Shown: piece by piece, positions 15,351 to 28,300 of the stretch
Layout of the letters: every line of letters starts with the position of its first letter
How positions within the stretch are numbered: position 1 is the first letter of the stretch
DNA from: Amphibalanus amphitrite
Lineage: Eukaryota > Arthropoda > Thecostraca > Balanomorpha > Balanidae
Length of the DNA: 64,000 nucleotides
Direction of reading: 5' to 3'
NCBI RefSeq assembly: GCF_019059575.1
Contig: NW_024882317.1
Coordinates: 1 to 64,000 of the forward strand
Notes under the pieces: generated by a model
The model's input: only the letters and a program-made list of their open reading frames with translations
The model's database searches: none
What the model was told of the DNA's origin: nothing
Program-made: the position numbers and the translations under genes

Positions 15351-15860
15351 TCATTCCTCGGACAAAACCCTGTCACCTCAAGACGATCATCTCACAGACA
15401 ATCCTCTCACAGCCAGTCAATAGGTTCGTCTCTGAGCGCGCACCAGACATCACAGAAAGTCGCATATGTCTCTCAGACCTTGCGGCTAGCATTGGATCCA
15501 CATCGATCAGCCCAGTCGTCCGATGATCAGTATTCCCGTTTCGAATTCCTCCGGACGTGACGAGAGACTGGCTGAAGGCAGAGAGACCCTGCGATTGGCG
15601 AGGTCCCCGTGCGAGACGATTGTCCGCAGCAGGGTCCGCAGCCTTCGTCACCGCGCTGGTGGACAGTGGATGGGACGGAAGCCGTGGAAAGACAGACTCT
15701 GACTCCGACAGTAACCGTGGAGACACGGGCTCCGACTTTAAACGACTCAACAGTCATGGATCATCGCTTCGCGTTCATTTGGTAATGAACTCGTGCTCGT
15801 ACGCTTCATCTTCTTTTAATCCTTCTCTTCCTCATCCTCCTCTCTTTCTCTCCCTCCCTC

Positions 15861-15898
<38 letters not shown>

Positions 15899-18800
15899 TC
15901 TATCCCCTTCTCTCTCTCTCCCTCTCCCCTCGGCTGCGTACGTGGCCGGTTTCAGGGGATCGGAATTACCTGATAGGAGTCCTGGGACAGATGGAAAGAT
16001 AACACCCAAACAAATGACCCAGTCGTCAGAACAAATATGAGCGGCATGCTCTGGTCAGGACAGGCCCTCGTCTGGAGCGCTCGCTTTCCCCGAAGGTGTC
16101 CGCCTGGCGCTTCCCCTGACTCAGCAAGCGGACACGGGACAGAAGAGGTTGTAAGACTTGGACATTGGACAAGGAGGTAGAGTTAACAATGTCGGGGATA
16201 TGTCAGTCATAGGTCAGGATAAGAAACGTCTGTTTAGATTTTCCGATGGTGCTGTGGCGATCTTCGAATTCGAGTTCTAAACCCAACACAAATTTGCTGT
16301 ATATAAAGTCAATCAAAAAAGCATAAAAAGCGTGCGAATTCATCGGTCGACGTATAGGTATACTCTACAATAAGCTAAATGCATTTGATGCAAATTTAAA
16401 AGCCAATAAATGTGCAAATAAAGCTTTTGGATGTCACGATTCACCTGAAGTTGCCACTAGTCAGCATTCAATAAGCGTTGGATGTCTCAATGACGGATAA
16501 ACCCGGGTAAAAACGCTTATTTAGGGAAATAAAGATGCGCTTTTCACATACCTTCTGACGAGATCCTATCCGCTTCAATGTATTGGCACATTCTTTCGTA
16601 ATTTCCAGTGCTAATAGTAAAATGTTAGCCAAATCCTCGACAATGGAATCCCCATCAACTCATCAGTAAAAATAGGCAAGCAGTTATTTGCAGCATTGAC
16701 AGCAAAAAGCCGTAGCATATCTGCCTATAAAGCATATCTCACACCTCTCATGCCTCGTCTCGAATCGTCCAGTGCCCGTAGTCACATCCCATCAAGGCCC
16801 TATAAACTACGAATACCAGTTTCGCATCCCATGCGAATGAAAACTCACGGATTTGGAGAGTTGATAATGCTCATGTGGTTAACTGTGGGCGTACCTCCAA
16901 GAAAGCCCTCCTATTACAGCATCAATCGGTGATGCGATGACATGACCGGTCTCCGTTGCAGGCACTGGTTTGTGGTTCTGCGCTTCAGAGCTCGACCTCC
17001 CGCAGCTCGGCGCCGATATTCGCCGCAAAGTGACATATATGGCGCGTCTCCGAAAACCGCGACCGCAAGAACGCGCCAACAAAGTCGCGCGAGTTTTTTA
17101 TTCGATGCTGCTCAATGTCAGTCAAAGCCGTAGTTCGTTTTCAATCAATCACAGAGGAAAAAGGATTGCAGGTAAGCACAGATATTCACAAGAATGCAGG
17201 GTTCTCATAGGATGATAGTTGCACGCCGTCTTCACGTAAGCACTCGGGAATGTACCCACCTATGACTTATCTTCCGTTCCAGAATAAATTCAAAGTCAAG
17301 AGCATTTCAGGTGTCCGTAAAGCGCTTTCAGCATCAGCTCAGCAATACCAGAAATGCTCCGGCTGCTTTTCAATGAAAAACACAATTCCAACGAATAGTG
17401 TTTGTCTATTTCAAGCAGCCTGCGGTTATCAAAAGAGACAGCCGGATTCCGTTCACGGCCGCCATTGTTTGAACTATTCACAGCTCGAGATAACTCCACC
17501 GAACAGTTGAGGGCGTGCTGAGGGAGTGATCGGCACTGACCGCAATCACCCGCCTCAACTGAGGGTGTGTTCGATCGGCGTCTCTGACAGCACAATCAAG
17601 CCCAATCAGTCGAGCACTGTATGCAGCCGGGCCGCGCCGCCATCGCCCCAGCGCCATATTAAGTGCACCATGAAAAATGGGCTCTCTTATAACGACCGAC
17701 AGACCGCCGGCAGCTGCACTGGAGCCGCCGATTTACTGCCAACGAGACCGGACTGTTACATGTAGACCTTCCAGATTTTTATACATACAAAACCATCGCG
17801 CTTTGGAAGATCTGTAGATCCACCAAAGCGTGATTTTCTTATCCCACGAAATTACGAATCACGAGTAACCCATGTCGGCAGATCAAGGAGACCCTCCATT
17901 GCGATCAGCGGCAGCCCGAGATCATATCACGGGTGTGATCCAACCACCTCGCTCCACCCACTGCTCTGAGCCCATCGACCACACCCGTCTAGTGATCTGT
18001 GCACTGTGCATTGTGCACCACCGCGCACCGTGAGCACCTCAGTAGGCAGGCAGGGCCACTTCCTGAGGCGAGCGGTACATACAAACGGGGGAATTAGGCA
18101 AATATCCCCCAGCTGACCCCGAGCGGGACGATTGCAAGGCGGGTCCCCAGGCAACAGAGATGTCGAAATAAACGGGCCGAGCAACGGGCTGGGCTGTGAC
18201 TGCTGTCAACTCTAAAGGAAGAATCGGGATCTTTACGGAGCCTGACTTCCAGCACTTAAAACAGTAGTTGTGCGTGTTAAAATGTGGCAGCCAAGCGTCC
18301 GCCTGCATAGCGCAGCGCAAAAAAATGATACGCATAGAAAACGCAAAAACCTCACGACTGGTATGTAGTGCATTTGATGAGCGCATGGGCACTTCGCGTG
18401 TTCCTTTCATGAATAATTAAATATTCGTAATATATGCTACCCTTGTAACTTCGCAAGGTGGTAAAGCTTCTTTTTCGGTGATATATGGAAAATGGGGTGC
18501 CTCAATCGGGTTACAAGGTCATGTCACGGTCAACCCACGCAATAGCTGTGTGGTCGAATTCCCAGGCTGCATGATGTTCCACAGCCATTGGCAGCTTTTC
18601 ACAAAAGGAAAAGCGGAAAAAGGGTAGCGGAACAATAGCTGTGTCTTACATCGACAGTGTCCGCTAGTTTTGGAGTTGAGGCTGATGCAAAAATAAATAA
18701 ATAAAATCACTGGCCATAGGGCAGAAAGAGATGTAAGGAGCCATATCAGACGCAGAACTAAATGCGTCTAGATGGCTTTCTCATGAGAAGACCACCCAGA

Positions 18801-19879
18801 GTGATCAGAACTTGCTGAAAAATAGCGATGGATGCCCAAAAACAGATTCATGTTTCATTCACGACAGTAGCAACCCATTTACCGAAACTTGTAATTCATA
18901 CAAAAATAAGACGTCTATGGCCTACATTATCATCCGCTAATTCGCATACAACGACGCAAAATGAATATCCATCGTATCGTCAGGACAAAAGAAATCGGAA
19001 ACCGATTTACCCCAATCAAATAAAGGCACAGGACCAATCAGAGTAGCACGCAACCCATTTGATATGCATGCGCATCATCATCTAAGGCAGCGACGCAAAC
19101 GAAATGGTGCTCTGAGCCATTACTTGTCATCATTATTGGCCATGTAATAACCGTAGATGCATTATTACGGCACAGGCACGGGCGGTGGGTGCGGCGAATA
19201 TGCCGCGGCCGCTGCCGAGTGCGCCACCCACAATCGAGGACGTTCTGGACTCTGGTACTGCTGTTCTGGAGATTTGTATTTATTTCGGTGCAATTAACGA
19301 TAGGAATTTTTCGCCCGATGCATTCAAATTAAAATTAAGTTGAGCTGGCACGTGTTTTTGTCATTGATTTTGATACTTTTTTTGTCGGTGCTCATTCTTG
19401 TGATTTTTTTTTAATCTGATACAGACCTGAAAAGACAAAAAGTGGATGGAATCATGAGCAACGAGACGTTTTAAGACGGCACAGTTTGCTGCATTAACAA
19501 GCTATTTGGCAGCAATTGCATGGGAGGTCACGTTGTTGTGCATGACCCTCAATAATTGACGAACATTAGCAGATAGTGAAGATAATGCTACAGGAACAAT
19601 GCTGATAAGGCACAACCAAACTAATCAGTGATGAATCCGTCTAGCCAGGTGCATAAGGGACATAAAGCAACAAATCATTTGCCGTAATTAATGTAAGCAT
19701 GCGGTGTTTGTAATCAAATTGCAATTTTCGTGCAGTGCATTGTTTTGTCACTTAATGACATACTGCTTCGCCCGATTTATATGCATACACGCTGCACGGT
19801 ATGCTGTTTGGTATGTACCTCTACCGTCTCGAGTAGTATTAGGTGTAAACAGGCAACAGCGTCCCCACGAATGAGCCGC
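15351..19879. other. No gene recognised
   Basis: Probably netrin intron. Apart from the CT tract at 15837, no repeat or conserved coding signal was seen. Confidence 0.6.
15837..15932. repeat. (CT)-rich microsatellite
   Basis: Interrupted CTCTCT/CCCTCC runs. Confidence 0.9.
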
Positions 19880-20125
19880 CAGGGGTTAACTCCGGTGTAC
19901 AGTCCAGTGTGTCGTGTATCATCCGGTGAACTGGAGTAAAGGGGCCCATATCAGCCAGCGTTAACTCCGGTGTACCGTTTAGTGTCCCACTGTACCGCAC
20001 ATCCTCCAGTGTACCAGCGTACCGTATACCGTCGCATACGCATCGCCCACTATGCTGGTTGAAGGGTACCGTACCGCGTACTATCCAGTGCACCTATGTA
20101 CCCCATACCATCCTGTACCGTACCA
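19880..20125. repeat. GTAC-rich degenerate repeat
   Basis: GTTAACTCCGGTGTAC occurs at 19885-19900 and again at 19960-19975 (75-base period). Further CCAGTG and GTACCG units continue to 20125. Confidence 0.6.
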
Positions 20126-20269
20126 CCACTCCACGGACCTCAGCCGCGACTCGGCGGCGCCCGTTGCTCACCTCGTACATCACTATAGCACATGCAAGGC
20201 GCCGCCGGCGTGAGTCTGGCTCGAGCCGGTCATTAGCATACCTCACCCGGTTCACCCGTCCTACGGCGC

Positions 20270-20570
20270 TAGAGAACGGGATCGGCATCGGCATCGGGAA
20301 CTGGAACGAAGACTGGAACGGGGGCTAGAACGGGAGCTGGGATTGGGACAGATACTTGGGCTGAATTTGGAACGAAGACTGGAGCGGTAGATGAGACTGG
20401 AATGGAACGAAAACGTGTACTGGAAAAGGGGTGGGCATTGGAATAAGGGCCCGGAACTGGAACGAAGACTGGAACGAAAACAGAGACCAGAATATGAACT
20501 GGTACGTGGAACGACAACTCAAGCCGATATTGGAAAGGGGACTTAAACGGGTACTGGCACGGCGACAAAC
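20270..20570. repeat. Degenerate hexamer-type repeat (GGAACT/GGAACG/AAGACT)
   Basis: GGAACGAAGACTGGA recurs at about 20302, 20369 and 20459, with many variant GGNACN hexamers between. Explains the PVFVPVP-like frames on the minus strand. Confidence 0.7.
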
Positions 20571-23450
20571 CAACTTGACGAGTGACGTGCTAGCTAGCAT
20601 GCACCCGATGTCACCCGTCCGTCCAACGACGGCGACACTGGCAGACAAAATGAATTGACAAACTGACATATTCACAGACTAACAGACTGGCACACTGACA
20701 CCCAATGAGACCCCACCTGTCTAAACCGAAGATAACCCGGGCGTCTTAGGAAGCGGCTGTCTGAGCGTCAGTACAACATTGAAGCCAGTCAAGTGATTCC
20801 CTCTGCCAGCCAACTCAAGGTATCGATTACAGATACTGAAGCCGGACTCTTGGGCCAAACGTTGCCAGCAGTATGCAATGTGCATGCACATCCCGATTCA
20901 GTTGCAGAGGATTATGGTGATTTAAATGACTCCGAAGTCCGGCGTGATTCGAGTTGTCCGTCTTTCTTGCATGATTACGTGGTGTCAAGTGTGACAAAGA
21001 TCTAGCCAGAGGCGGCCATGCAAATACATACCGAGCTATTGGACTGGAGAGCCGTGAGGTTTAGTGCATCCGTGTTTATTCCATGAAGAGGGAGCTTGGA
21101 AGACATGTCCTTAAATTGTCGTAGCGTGTTGTGACTCATCTTTACAGTATTGCATAGCGTGTATGAATGACTTCACGACAATGACATTCGAAAAAATTGA
21201 GGTCGACTGAAGGCTTCGACTGCCCTTTTTAGATTTTTATGACTGTCCACCTGACAACGTCATTTATTCAGGAATAATGTTTCGATGCTCGATATACCAC
21301 AAACAGCGTAAACACTAGCATCATCTGTGAACATGTCAGAACATTCATCAATAACTGGCGACCTCACGTGATAGAGGCCATAGGAGGCGCCATTGGCATT
21401 CCAGTCTTGTGATTTGTGATGGTCCGATTCGTCAGCGTTTGAAATAGCTGGAATTGTCGTGCAGGACAGATGGTTCAGACAGAGACAATTTTTCTAAAAA
21501 AAGATACAGACGAACGGTCGGCAAAAGGCAGAGGCATGTTGAATCACCAATGACCAGTATGATATAGCTTTAGAGCACATTAACGGTAGAGATGCTAGAA
21601 ATGCCAATCGGATACCATCATTTTGGTATACCAAGGAATTTCACAATTCACATCCTTCCTAATTTCACCTGAAACCATTTTCGGCCAACCCACCTTCCTT
21701 TCAGCCTGGGAGAGTCCTGTCTGAATTGAGTCCCAGTATGCACTGCCCTCTGCAACCAGCAAACACCCCAGCCCGGCCCTGCTGCACCTCGACGCATCGC
21801 CTGCCTATCGTCTCTCCTTGCTCTGTGTGCGTGCCGTGCGTACAACAACACCTCGCATAATACCCGACCGAGATTGGCCTGCGACCGGGTACAACACAAC
21901 ACCTCCTCCGGAGAAGCGAGCCAACAACACGGAGATATCGCGCTAGAACGCTGACATGTCGGAGTGAATGGGTGCCTGATAGCTCGCAACGAGCTCAGCA
22001 GTCTTGAAGGGATGGCGTGCAGCTTTATCGTTAGTATTCCGCTCGCGTGGCGAACAGTCACAAGTGAAATCGTCTGCCAAAAATTAGGCGACATATGGTG
22101 GAGATATGTGGATGTATGTGTGCTAAGACACCTGATTTTTTTCGGCACGGAATTTGTAATGGGGTATTAATTTGGACAGTGGACCCTGTGATAATACTCT
22201 TGTTATGACTGCCAATGGCGGCAAGGACAGTGCTCAGACACCAGCAGGTCATTTATAATGTTCTCGGTCACGTGATCTCATTGGGGGACAGGGTTAAAGT
22301 TAGAACCCGGACGTTGCTCGACTTTGGGAGCCAATAGTTCCGTGGAAGAGGCAACACGCATCACCTTTTACAACATCCTATCGACAGCAGTTTGTCGTAT
22401 AATGCAATAACACATTGACCAAGTGCAACCAAATACCCTACGGGGTGTATAAATGCATAGTGCATGCAATGTGAGCACGGTTTCGACCGCGGTAGAATCG
22501 AGCAGTGAATCGTCACGGGACACGGGTACGACCGAATCGAGCACACCGTGAGTTCGCGACGCAGAATACCGTGACAGGGATTCTCTCACGACAGCTGACG
22601 TGCTTTTTCACAAATAGAACGTGTCCTAATGGCGGCCTTTTTTAACCGCATCCGCTTCAGCCTACGTGTCATCATATCATGAACAGCACTAAGTAATATA
22701 CGCATCAGGATGTCAATATCAGCCCATATTTATCCACTTTATATAACCGTCGCTACTTTTCCAGATAGTAAGCAAACCTAATCTTTCTCACATCCGGTAA
22801 CACCATCCGGTCTGCTTCTTACTCCACCACAATTTGGAATCCTATACATCAGATAGTGACTCGCCGTTGCCAATTAGCGTCAAAAGGCTGCGTAGTGCGC
22901 ACCACCCAGCGCACTGTGGAGATCATATCAGCGCTGCCGGTTTATAAGCTGTGAAACGTTTACAATTATCAGCTGGGTGGTCAACCGTAAGGAGCGAGAC
23001 TGGTTAGTGGGGTCAGGCTTCGTCGTACAGGTCCGGACAGCACGTGGGTACACGGTGACAAAGGAGCGGTGAGTGGAAATGGCAAAGGAAAAGTTTCAAT
23101 GTATCCACTCACCTCTGCACGCGCTGAAAGTTTGTGATGGGAAATACAAACCAGAAGTTGCATGATACACAATTGCTGTTAACAACGAATACGGCTCACT
23201 ATTCAGTATTCTTTTGCTAAACATTTTAGTAAAATAGCCACAGTCCAATAGTTGAAAATATAAAAAGGACCATGTAGCCGTAAAAAAACATCCACCACCA
23301 ATGTGCCTGTCGCAGCGAACAAGCGGCGTGGTTCAGAAAGGCTACCGTTTCTGCTACTACCTGGCGCACACAAGAAGTGCACTGTGCAAGCCACAAAGCC
23401 TCCAAGATTGCCTCCACGGAGAAGGCAATCTCCACGAAGATTACCTCAAC
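20571..23450. other. No gene recognised
   Basis: Probably netrin intron. The 166-residue minus frame at 21648-22148 has no recognisable domain. Confidence 0.6.
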
Positions 23451-23550
23451 GTTGCCAGAGAGCACCCAGCATTGTCAAAGAGCACCCAAGATTGCCATAG
23501 AGCACCCAGCATTTCCAGAGAGCACCCAGCATTGCCATAAAGCGCCAATA
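23451..23550. repeat. 20-bp tandem repeat (AGAGCACCCAGCATTGCCAT)
   Basis: Five consecutive copies at a strict 20-base period, with one to three changes each. Confidence 0.85.
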
Positions 23551-23799
23551 ATTACCATGGCGTGTCTTCAGTTCCAATTGCCTCGATCACCAGCTAGAGC
23601 CACCCGATACTGTGTGTCTGAACATTTCAGTTGCGGCTAGCTTCTGCACGCTGGCGAGGAAGTCACGCACCGCATACGCTACTTTATGGTCCGTGCAAGC
23701 TCGGCTACCGGGCCGCGGCTGTGCTGGTCTGCTGAGCGACAGACAGCGGCCGAGTTCACAGGTGGGGGAGCGGACCGCGACGGGCACTGGGAGCATTAT

Positions 23800-24470
23800 G
23801 GATGCGGGATGGAAGTGTTGGGGTACGGGATGGGAGTGCTGGAGTATAGGGATGGTACTGGTAGTGTCAGGTATACCATCCCTATACTCTAACACTATAG
23901 TGTTGGAGTACCTACGGGGTGGGAGTGTATGTAGGAGTGTCAGGATGGGAGTGTTGGGGTACGGGATGGGAGTGCTAGGGTACGGGATGGGTGTGTTGGG
24001 GTACCGGATGGGAGTGTTGGGGTACGGGATGGGAGTTTGTAGGAGTGTCAGGATGGGAGTGTTGGAGCAAGAGATGGAAGTGTCGGTGTACGGGATGGAA
24101 GTGTCAGGGTACGGGATGGGAGTGTTGGAATACGGGATGGGAGTGTCGGGGTATGGGATGGGAGTGTTGGAGTACGGGATAGGAGTGTTGGGGTACGGGA
24201 TGGGAGTGCTGGAGTATATAGGGATGGTAGTGTTAGAGTACGGGATGGGAGTGTTGGGGTCCGTGATGGGAGTGTCGGAGTAGGTATAGGGTGATATTGT
24301 CGGAGTACGGTGCGAGCATTGGGAGCATCGGCCATCGGGGCATGTGTACGATGCAATGGTTGGAGTACGGGATGGGAGAGTTGGAGTACAGGATGGGAGC
24401 TTCGAATGCTGGGAGCTGTAGAATACAGAATGCAAACATAAGAGCACGAGATGGGAGCGTAGGAGTTCTG
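23800..24470. repeat. 21-bp minisatellite (TACGGGATGGGAGTGTTGGGG), about 25+ copies
   Basis: Unit GTACGGGATGGGAGTGTTGG, mostly at a 21-base period, with decay after about 24300. Being a multiple of three it stays open in several frames and generates 200-300-residue spurious open frames on both strands. Two palindromes are embedded (23842-23889 and 23891-23904). Confidence 0.9.
23842..23904. repeat. Inverted repeat (16-bp arms) plus adjacent 14-bp palindrome
   Basis: 23842-23857 pairs perfectly with 23874-23889 (loop 16). Immediately after, AACACTATAGTGTT (23891-23904) is a perfect palindrome. This breaks the minisatellite register. Confidence 0.8.
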
Positions 24471-27429
24471 GATGGGGGTATCGGAGCACCGACTTTGAGC
24501 CAGACTTCCGCGGATAGATGCTTCAACATCAAGTTTCCATAGTTACTGCAGTTACATGTAGGTGATCTAATAAAACATCAGTTGCTTTTTACGAAGGTCT
24601 CACGGCATCGCTTCCATATGGTCGGTGAAGCGACAAATACCAACATGCCATAAGAAATTGGAAGCAAGAATGCTATTTGTACCCACCAGCTCAGTTCTAA
24701 AAATCAAAATATCCAATTTGGAGCAGCATCATTAATGTCACTTATGAATACAATTAAATGCAGATAATACATCTTAATCGCTTCATGCATGCAAAGCCCA
24801 AGTTCGGCACGCTGTCATTCCAGCTTCGTGTCAGAATCGACGTAAAAACGTGCAGGCTGCTGCTGCGTGTCTTCGGTGCACGTGTCGCGGAAAAAGGATA
24901 CGCGCGCGCGACAAACGCGTCCCACCCGGCTAAGACATGGAGCTCGATATCAATCAGCGCACGCGCTGCCGGAAAACGTACCCAACCGGCCACCTAACCG
25001 AGCGGGCAGACGAGCGAGCGGGCGAGCGGGCGAACGACTGAGCCTTGCACAGCACCAGGCTGCATTCCAACACACGTGCCATAAATTACTAGAAGCGGCC
25101 TCTGCGCCCAAATACAAGCGTTTCGGCGAATACGAGCGGCCTAAACGGTGCTTCGACGGTCACAGTGCAGAAAGAAGACAATGAGGCGATTCATGTAGCC
25201 AGCAGTGGCATGTCGGACTGTCGCCAAATCGGCAGGGCATGCGGCAGCTCGCATTAGCCGATATTAGAAGATAAGCATTTGTGTCGCTATCGCATGATGT
25301 GGTTCGAAAAAAAGGAACAGGGGGATGTATTTCAGAGTGAAGCGTCAGGGCAGTGGTGCGCTCGGCAGGTCCGCCATTGGTGAGTATAGCAGCACTCGGA
25401 TGAATTTCGAACGCAGAAACAAGGTTTTCTATCGAGCCAACTTGTCATGTAAACAAGCTTAAGTCGCTGTTGAAAACGAATTTAGGGAAGAAAAACATTG
25501 CAAAAACGTGTACTCGTTGTCGGAATTACATGTGTTGCGCATAAATTTTGTTGTGTACACGTGTAGTTTTATACAACCAGCAGGCGGCGGTGTGGCGAAA
25601 CTAATCAAGGGGCGACTTGACTTGGTTGTTCATTTTTACGATAAATACATTCTTCCATAGACTATGATTCTTCTATGATTCAGGTCTTCTTCAGGTCTAT
25701 GATTCTTCATTGTACTTATTTTGCAAATCAAAACGTACTCTGTAAAGTGTTCGATGTTTTAGTTAGAGACGACACACTTACTTTTATGATCTGTCAGCGT
25801 GCCCAGCATTCCTCCGAGAACTCACCTGAAACAAGACAAAACAAGGGTTAGTCCCAATCAGACACATGTAATTATTGCATGCTGGCTTTGTGCACGTGCT
25901 GTCAATGGTTATTCTTTTTGCCGGTATAGTATGCAACAAAAACGTTCCTCAATCGGGCAGCTCATTTCAAAATTATGCTTTATCTGTCATAGCTCATTTC
26001 GCGAAAAAATCAAATCGCTTACAGAACTTCGCGATCAATATATTGCAATTTGCTATCAAACTTCAATTTTGCACATTCTCAAGGGCCAAGGCATTATTGT
26101 GGAAAGTGCATTTTCCGTGTTCTACAAGGGCAAAAACCAATTACTACCAGCAAGATCTATACGACACGAGTCGCTGTCTCTGCCCCGCGTTCTTCCAATA
26201 CCGACACACAGGCCGAGGACCACCACTCGTATGTCTCGCCAGTTACCGGGTCGGTGACTGGGTCATCCGTCTCACCCCAGGCAGTATTGACAGGTCAAGA
26301 GACGCGGACGTAAAAGGACATGGACGTCCGGACAGCGACAGACGAGGAACGATGCAGGACGACTGGGTGTAGAGAGGAGGCTGGAGGAAGTTTGGGGAAG
26401 TTTGGACATTCGGGCACTAGCCACAGAGACCGGAGATATAGCGTGGGTGAGAAAAAAACGCAGCGTATTAATACTTTATAGCACTTGAAGAAGGCTAAGA
26501 GATAAGCAATAAAATATCCTAGAAAAAAATAGATTAAGGTGAAGAAAGTTTGCAAATAATTCAAAAAGCAACGATATAAAATGCAATAAGTAGCATTCGT
26601 TTTTTTCATCGATGTGTCGGACAATGGTTTCGCTTTCAAAGCTCAAAAAGGCAGCTGATGGCTCAGCTTGGCGAAAAATGTGACTTCAGGTTGAGTCCGC
26701 CCCACGTTGACATTTATCACATGTCACCCATTCATTCATCTCACATTTCGTCCTTTAACAGCCTACACCCATTCAATAGCTCTATTCCCAGCCCGGTCTA
26801 TTTCAAAGGACCACATCTGTCACCACCGTACAGTGCTAGCCAAGAGGGCACGGTCAGAGAAGGGCGGCGGCCGGCGCAAACACGCTCTCCGTCCGACCCA
26901 TTCATCATGTATGTAAATGTTCGCATCATTACAGCGACGCGACCGGGAAGGCGACACGACGCCTCACCGCCCGCACCGGGTCTCGCCTTATCCGGTGGTG
27001 GACCTACTTGGGCATTCGGCACGCATCGTAACGCGGACTCGTAACGACTTCACACTTGGTGTGTGTAGTTACACGCTATACAGTTATACGATTATATGAT
27101 GTCGAATCAGTAGGCATGGACGCTAGTTGTCTGGTCATAGGCAGGGAATAGATGAACTAAGCGAAAACGTGCGGAAAACTGTTTTCGGATACAGTTACTG
27201 GCAGATAAATCAATGTATGTATGAATTTACCACGAATTTACTACGTTATGCACATCTTTACGGTTTCTACTCAGTCTTTACATGTTTAGTGGTTTATGCT
27301 TCACGGTGTCTTTTTAATGCTTCACATATTTCACAGCTTCACGTATGAGGACAGGTCACAGCGCGGCGCTCAGAAACTCACGCAAAATACTAGTATTTTG
27401 GCATCGGCGTGACCAGCCGTCTAACAATC
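24471..27429. other. No gene recognised
   Basis: Probably netrin intron. A GAGCGGGC-type short repeat occurs at about 25001-25036. Overlapping plus frames at 25799-26372 show no domain or consistent codon use. Confidence 0.6.
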
Positions 27430-27840
27430 CAGTGCGTCAAGCTTTGCGACCACCGCCTGTTGCTTACCGACCAGCACCTTATGAGCTACCCGTCGGCATC
27501 TTTGGACCGTTGACCAATACCCCCAGGTCGATGATCAACGCGTCTAGCCTGGTCGACCAAACGGCACTTTGTGGGCTGTTGACCGAACAGGAACTTTTTG
27601 ACCAGCGATCGCACGACCTTTGGGGCCTCTGATCAGCACCTTTGGGCATCTGACTAGTACTTTGGGCCTCTTGGTCACCACTCACCACCTTTTGACCACC
27701 GACCACCACCTTTGGGATCAGGTAACCACCACCTTTGGACCTCTGACCAGAGCCACCTTTTGAACGCTGAACACCACCTTAGGACCACCTTTGGGCCTCT
27801 TGGTCACCACCTTTTGACCACAGACCACCTCTAACCAGCC
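27430..27840. repeat. Degenerate minisatellite (GACCACCACCTTTGGGCCTCT)
   Basis: Many copies of ACCACCTTTGG/GACCA/GGGCCTCT of about 18-25 bases. Overlapping open frames here are artefacts. Confidence 0.7.
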
Positions 27841-28059
27841 CTGAACGGCAGTGCCACCCGGCCTTCGTCGGACCACCGGACCATAGCGGGCCACGCGGGG
27901 CCACCCGCAGTCCCATTTAGGCAGTCTGCTAATCAGACCAGTTTTTGGAGCGGGCCCGCTTGGCGGACAAACAGGGGCAGACAACCGACTGGCGTTTTTT
28001 CACCCAGTTGATTGTATCGCCGGTGAACGGGTAATACCGATCAATTGGCACTATCAGTG

Positions 28060-28300
28060 ACAGTGTGAGACAGTGATGGAGGCGAAGACGGTGACCACAG
28101 AGACACCGTGGCGGCGGAGACGTGCCAGGACGGTGACAGAGACGACAGGCAGTGACCACAGAGACACCGTGGCGGCGGCAGAGACGCGCCAGAGACGGTG
28201 ACCATAGAGAGACAGTGATAGAGGCGAAGACGGTGAGCACAGAGACAGCGGTGGTCGCGACAGAACGACGGTGAATACAGAGACACAGAGACACAGCGAT
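28060..28300. repeat. Minisatellite (GGTGACCACAGAGACACCGTGGCGGCG)
   Basis: The tract GTGACCACAGAGACACCGTG occurs at about 28090 and 28151, with shorter GACGGTGA and CAGAGACA units around it. Confidence 0.7.

Noticed and set aside
23587-24489. 300-residue minus and 223-residue plus open frames
   Set aside because: Translation of the 21-bp minisatellite; a unit divisible by three stays open on both strands.
25799-26372. Two overlapping plus-strand frames of 152 and 165 residues
   Set aside because: Different frames over the same DNA, neither recognisable.
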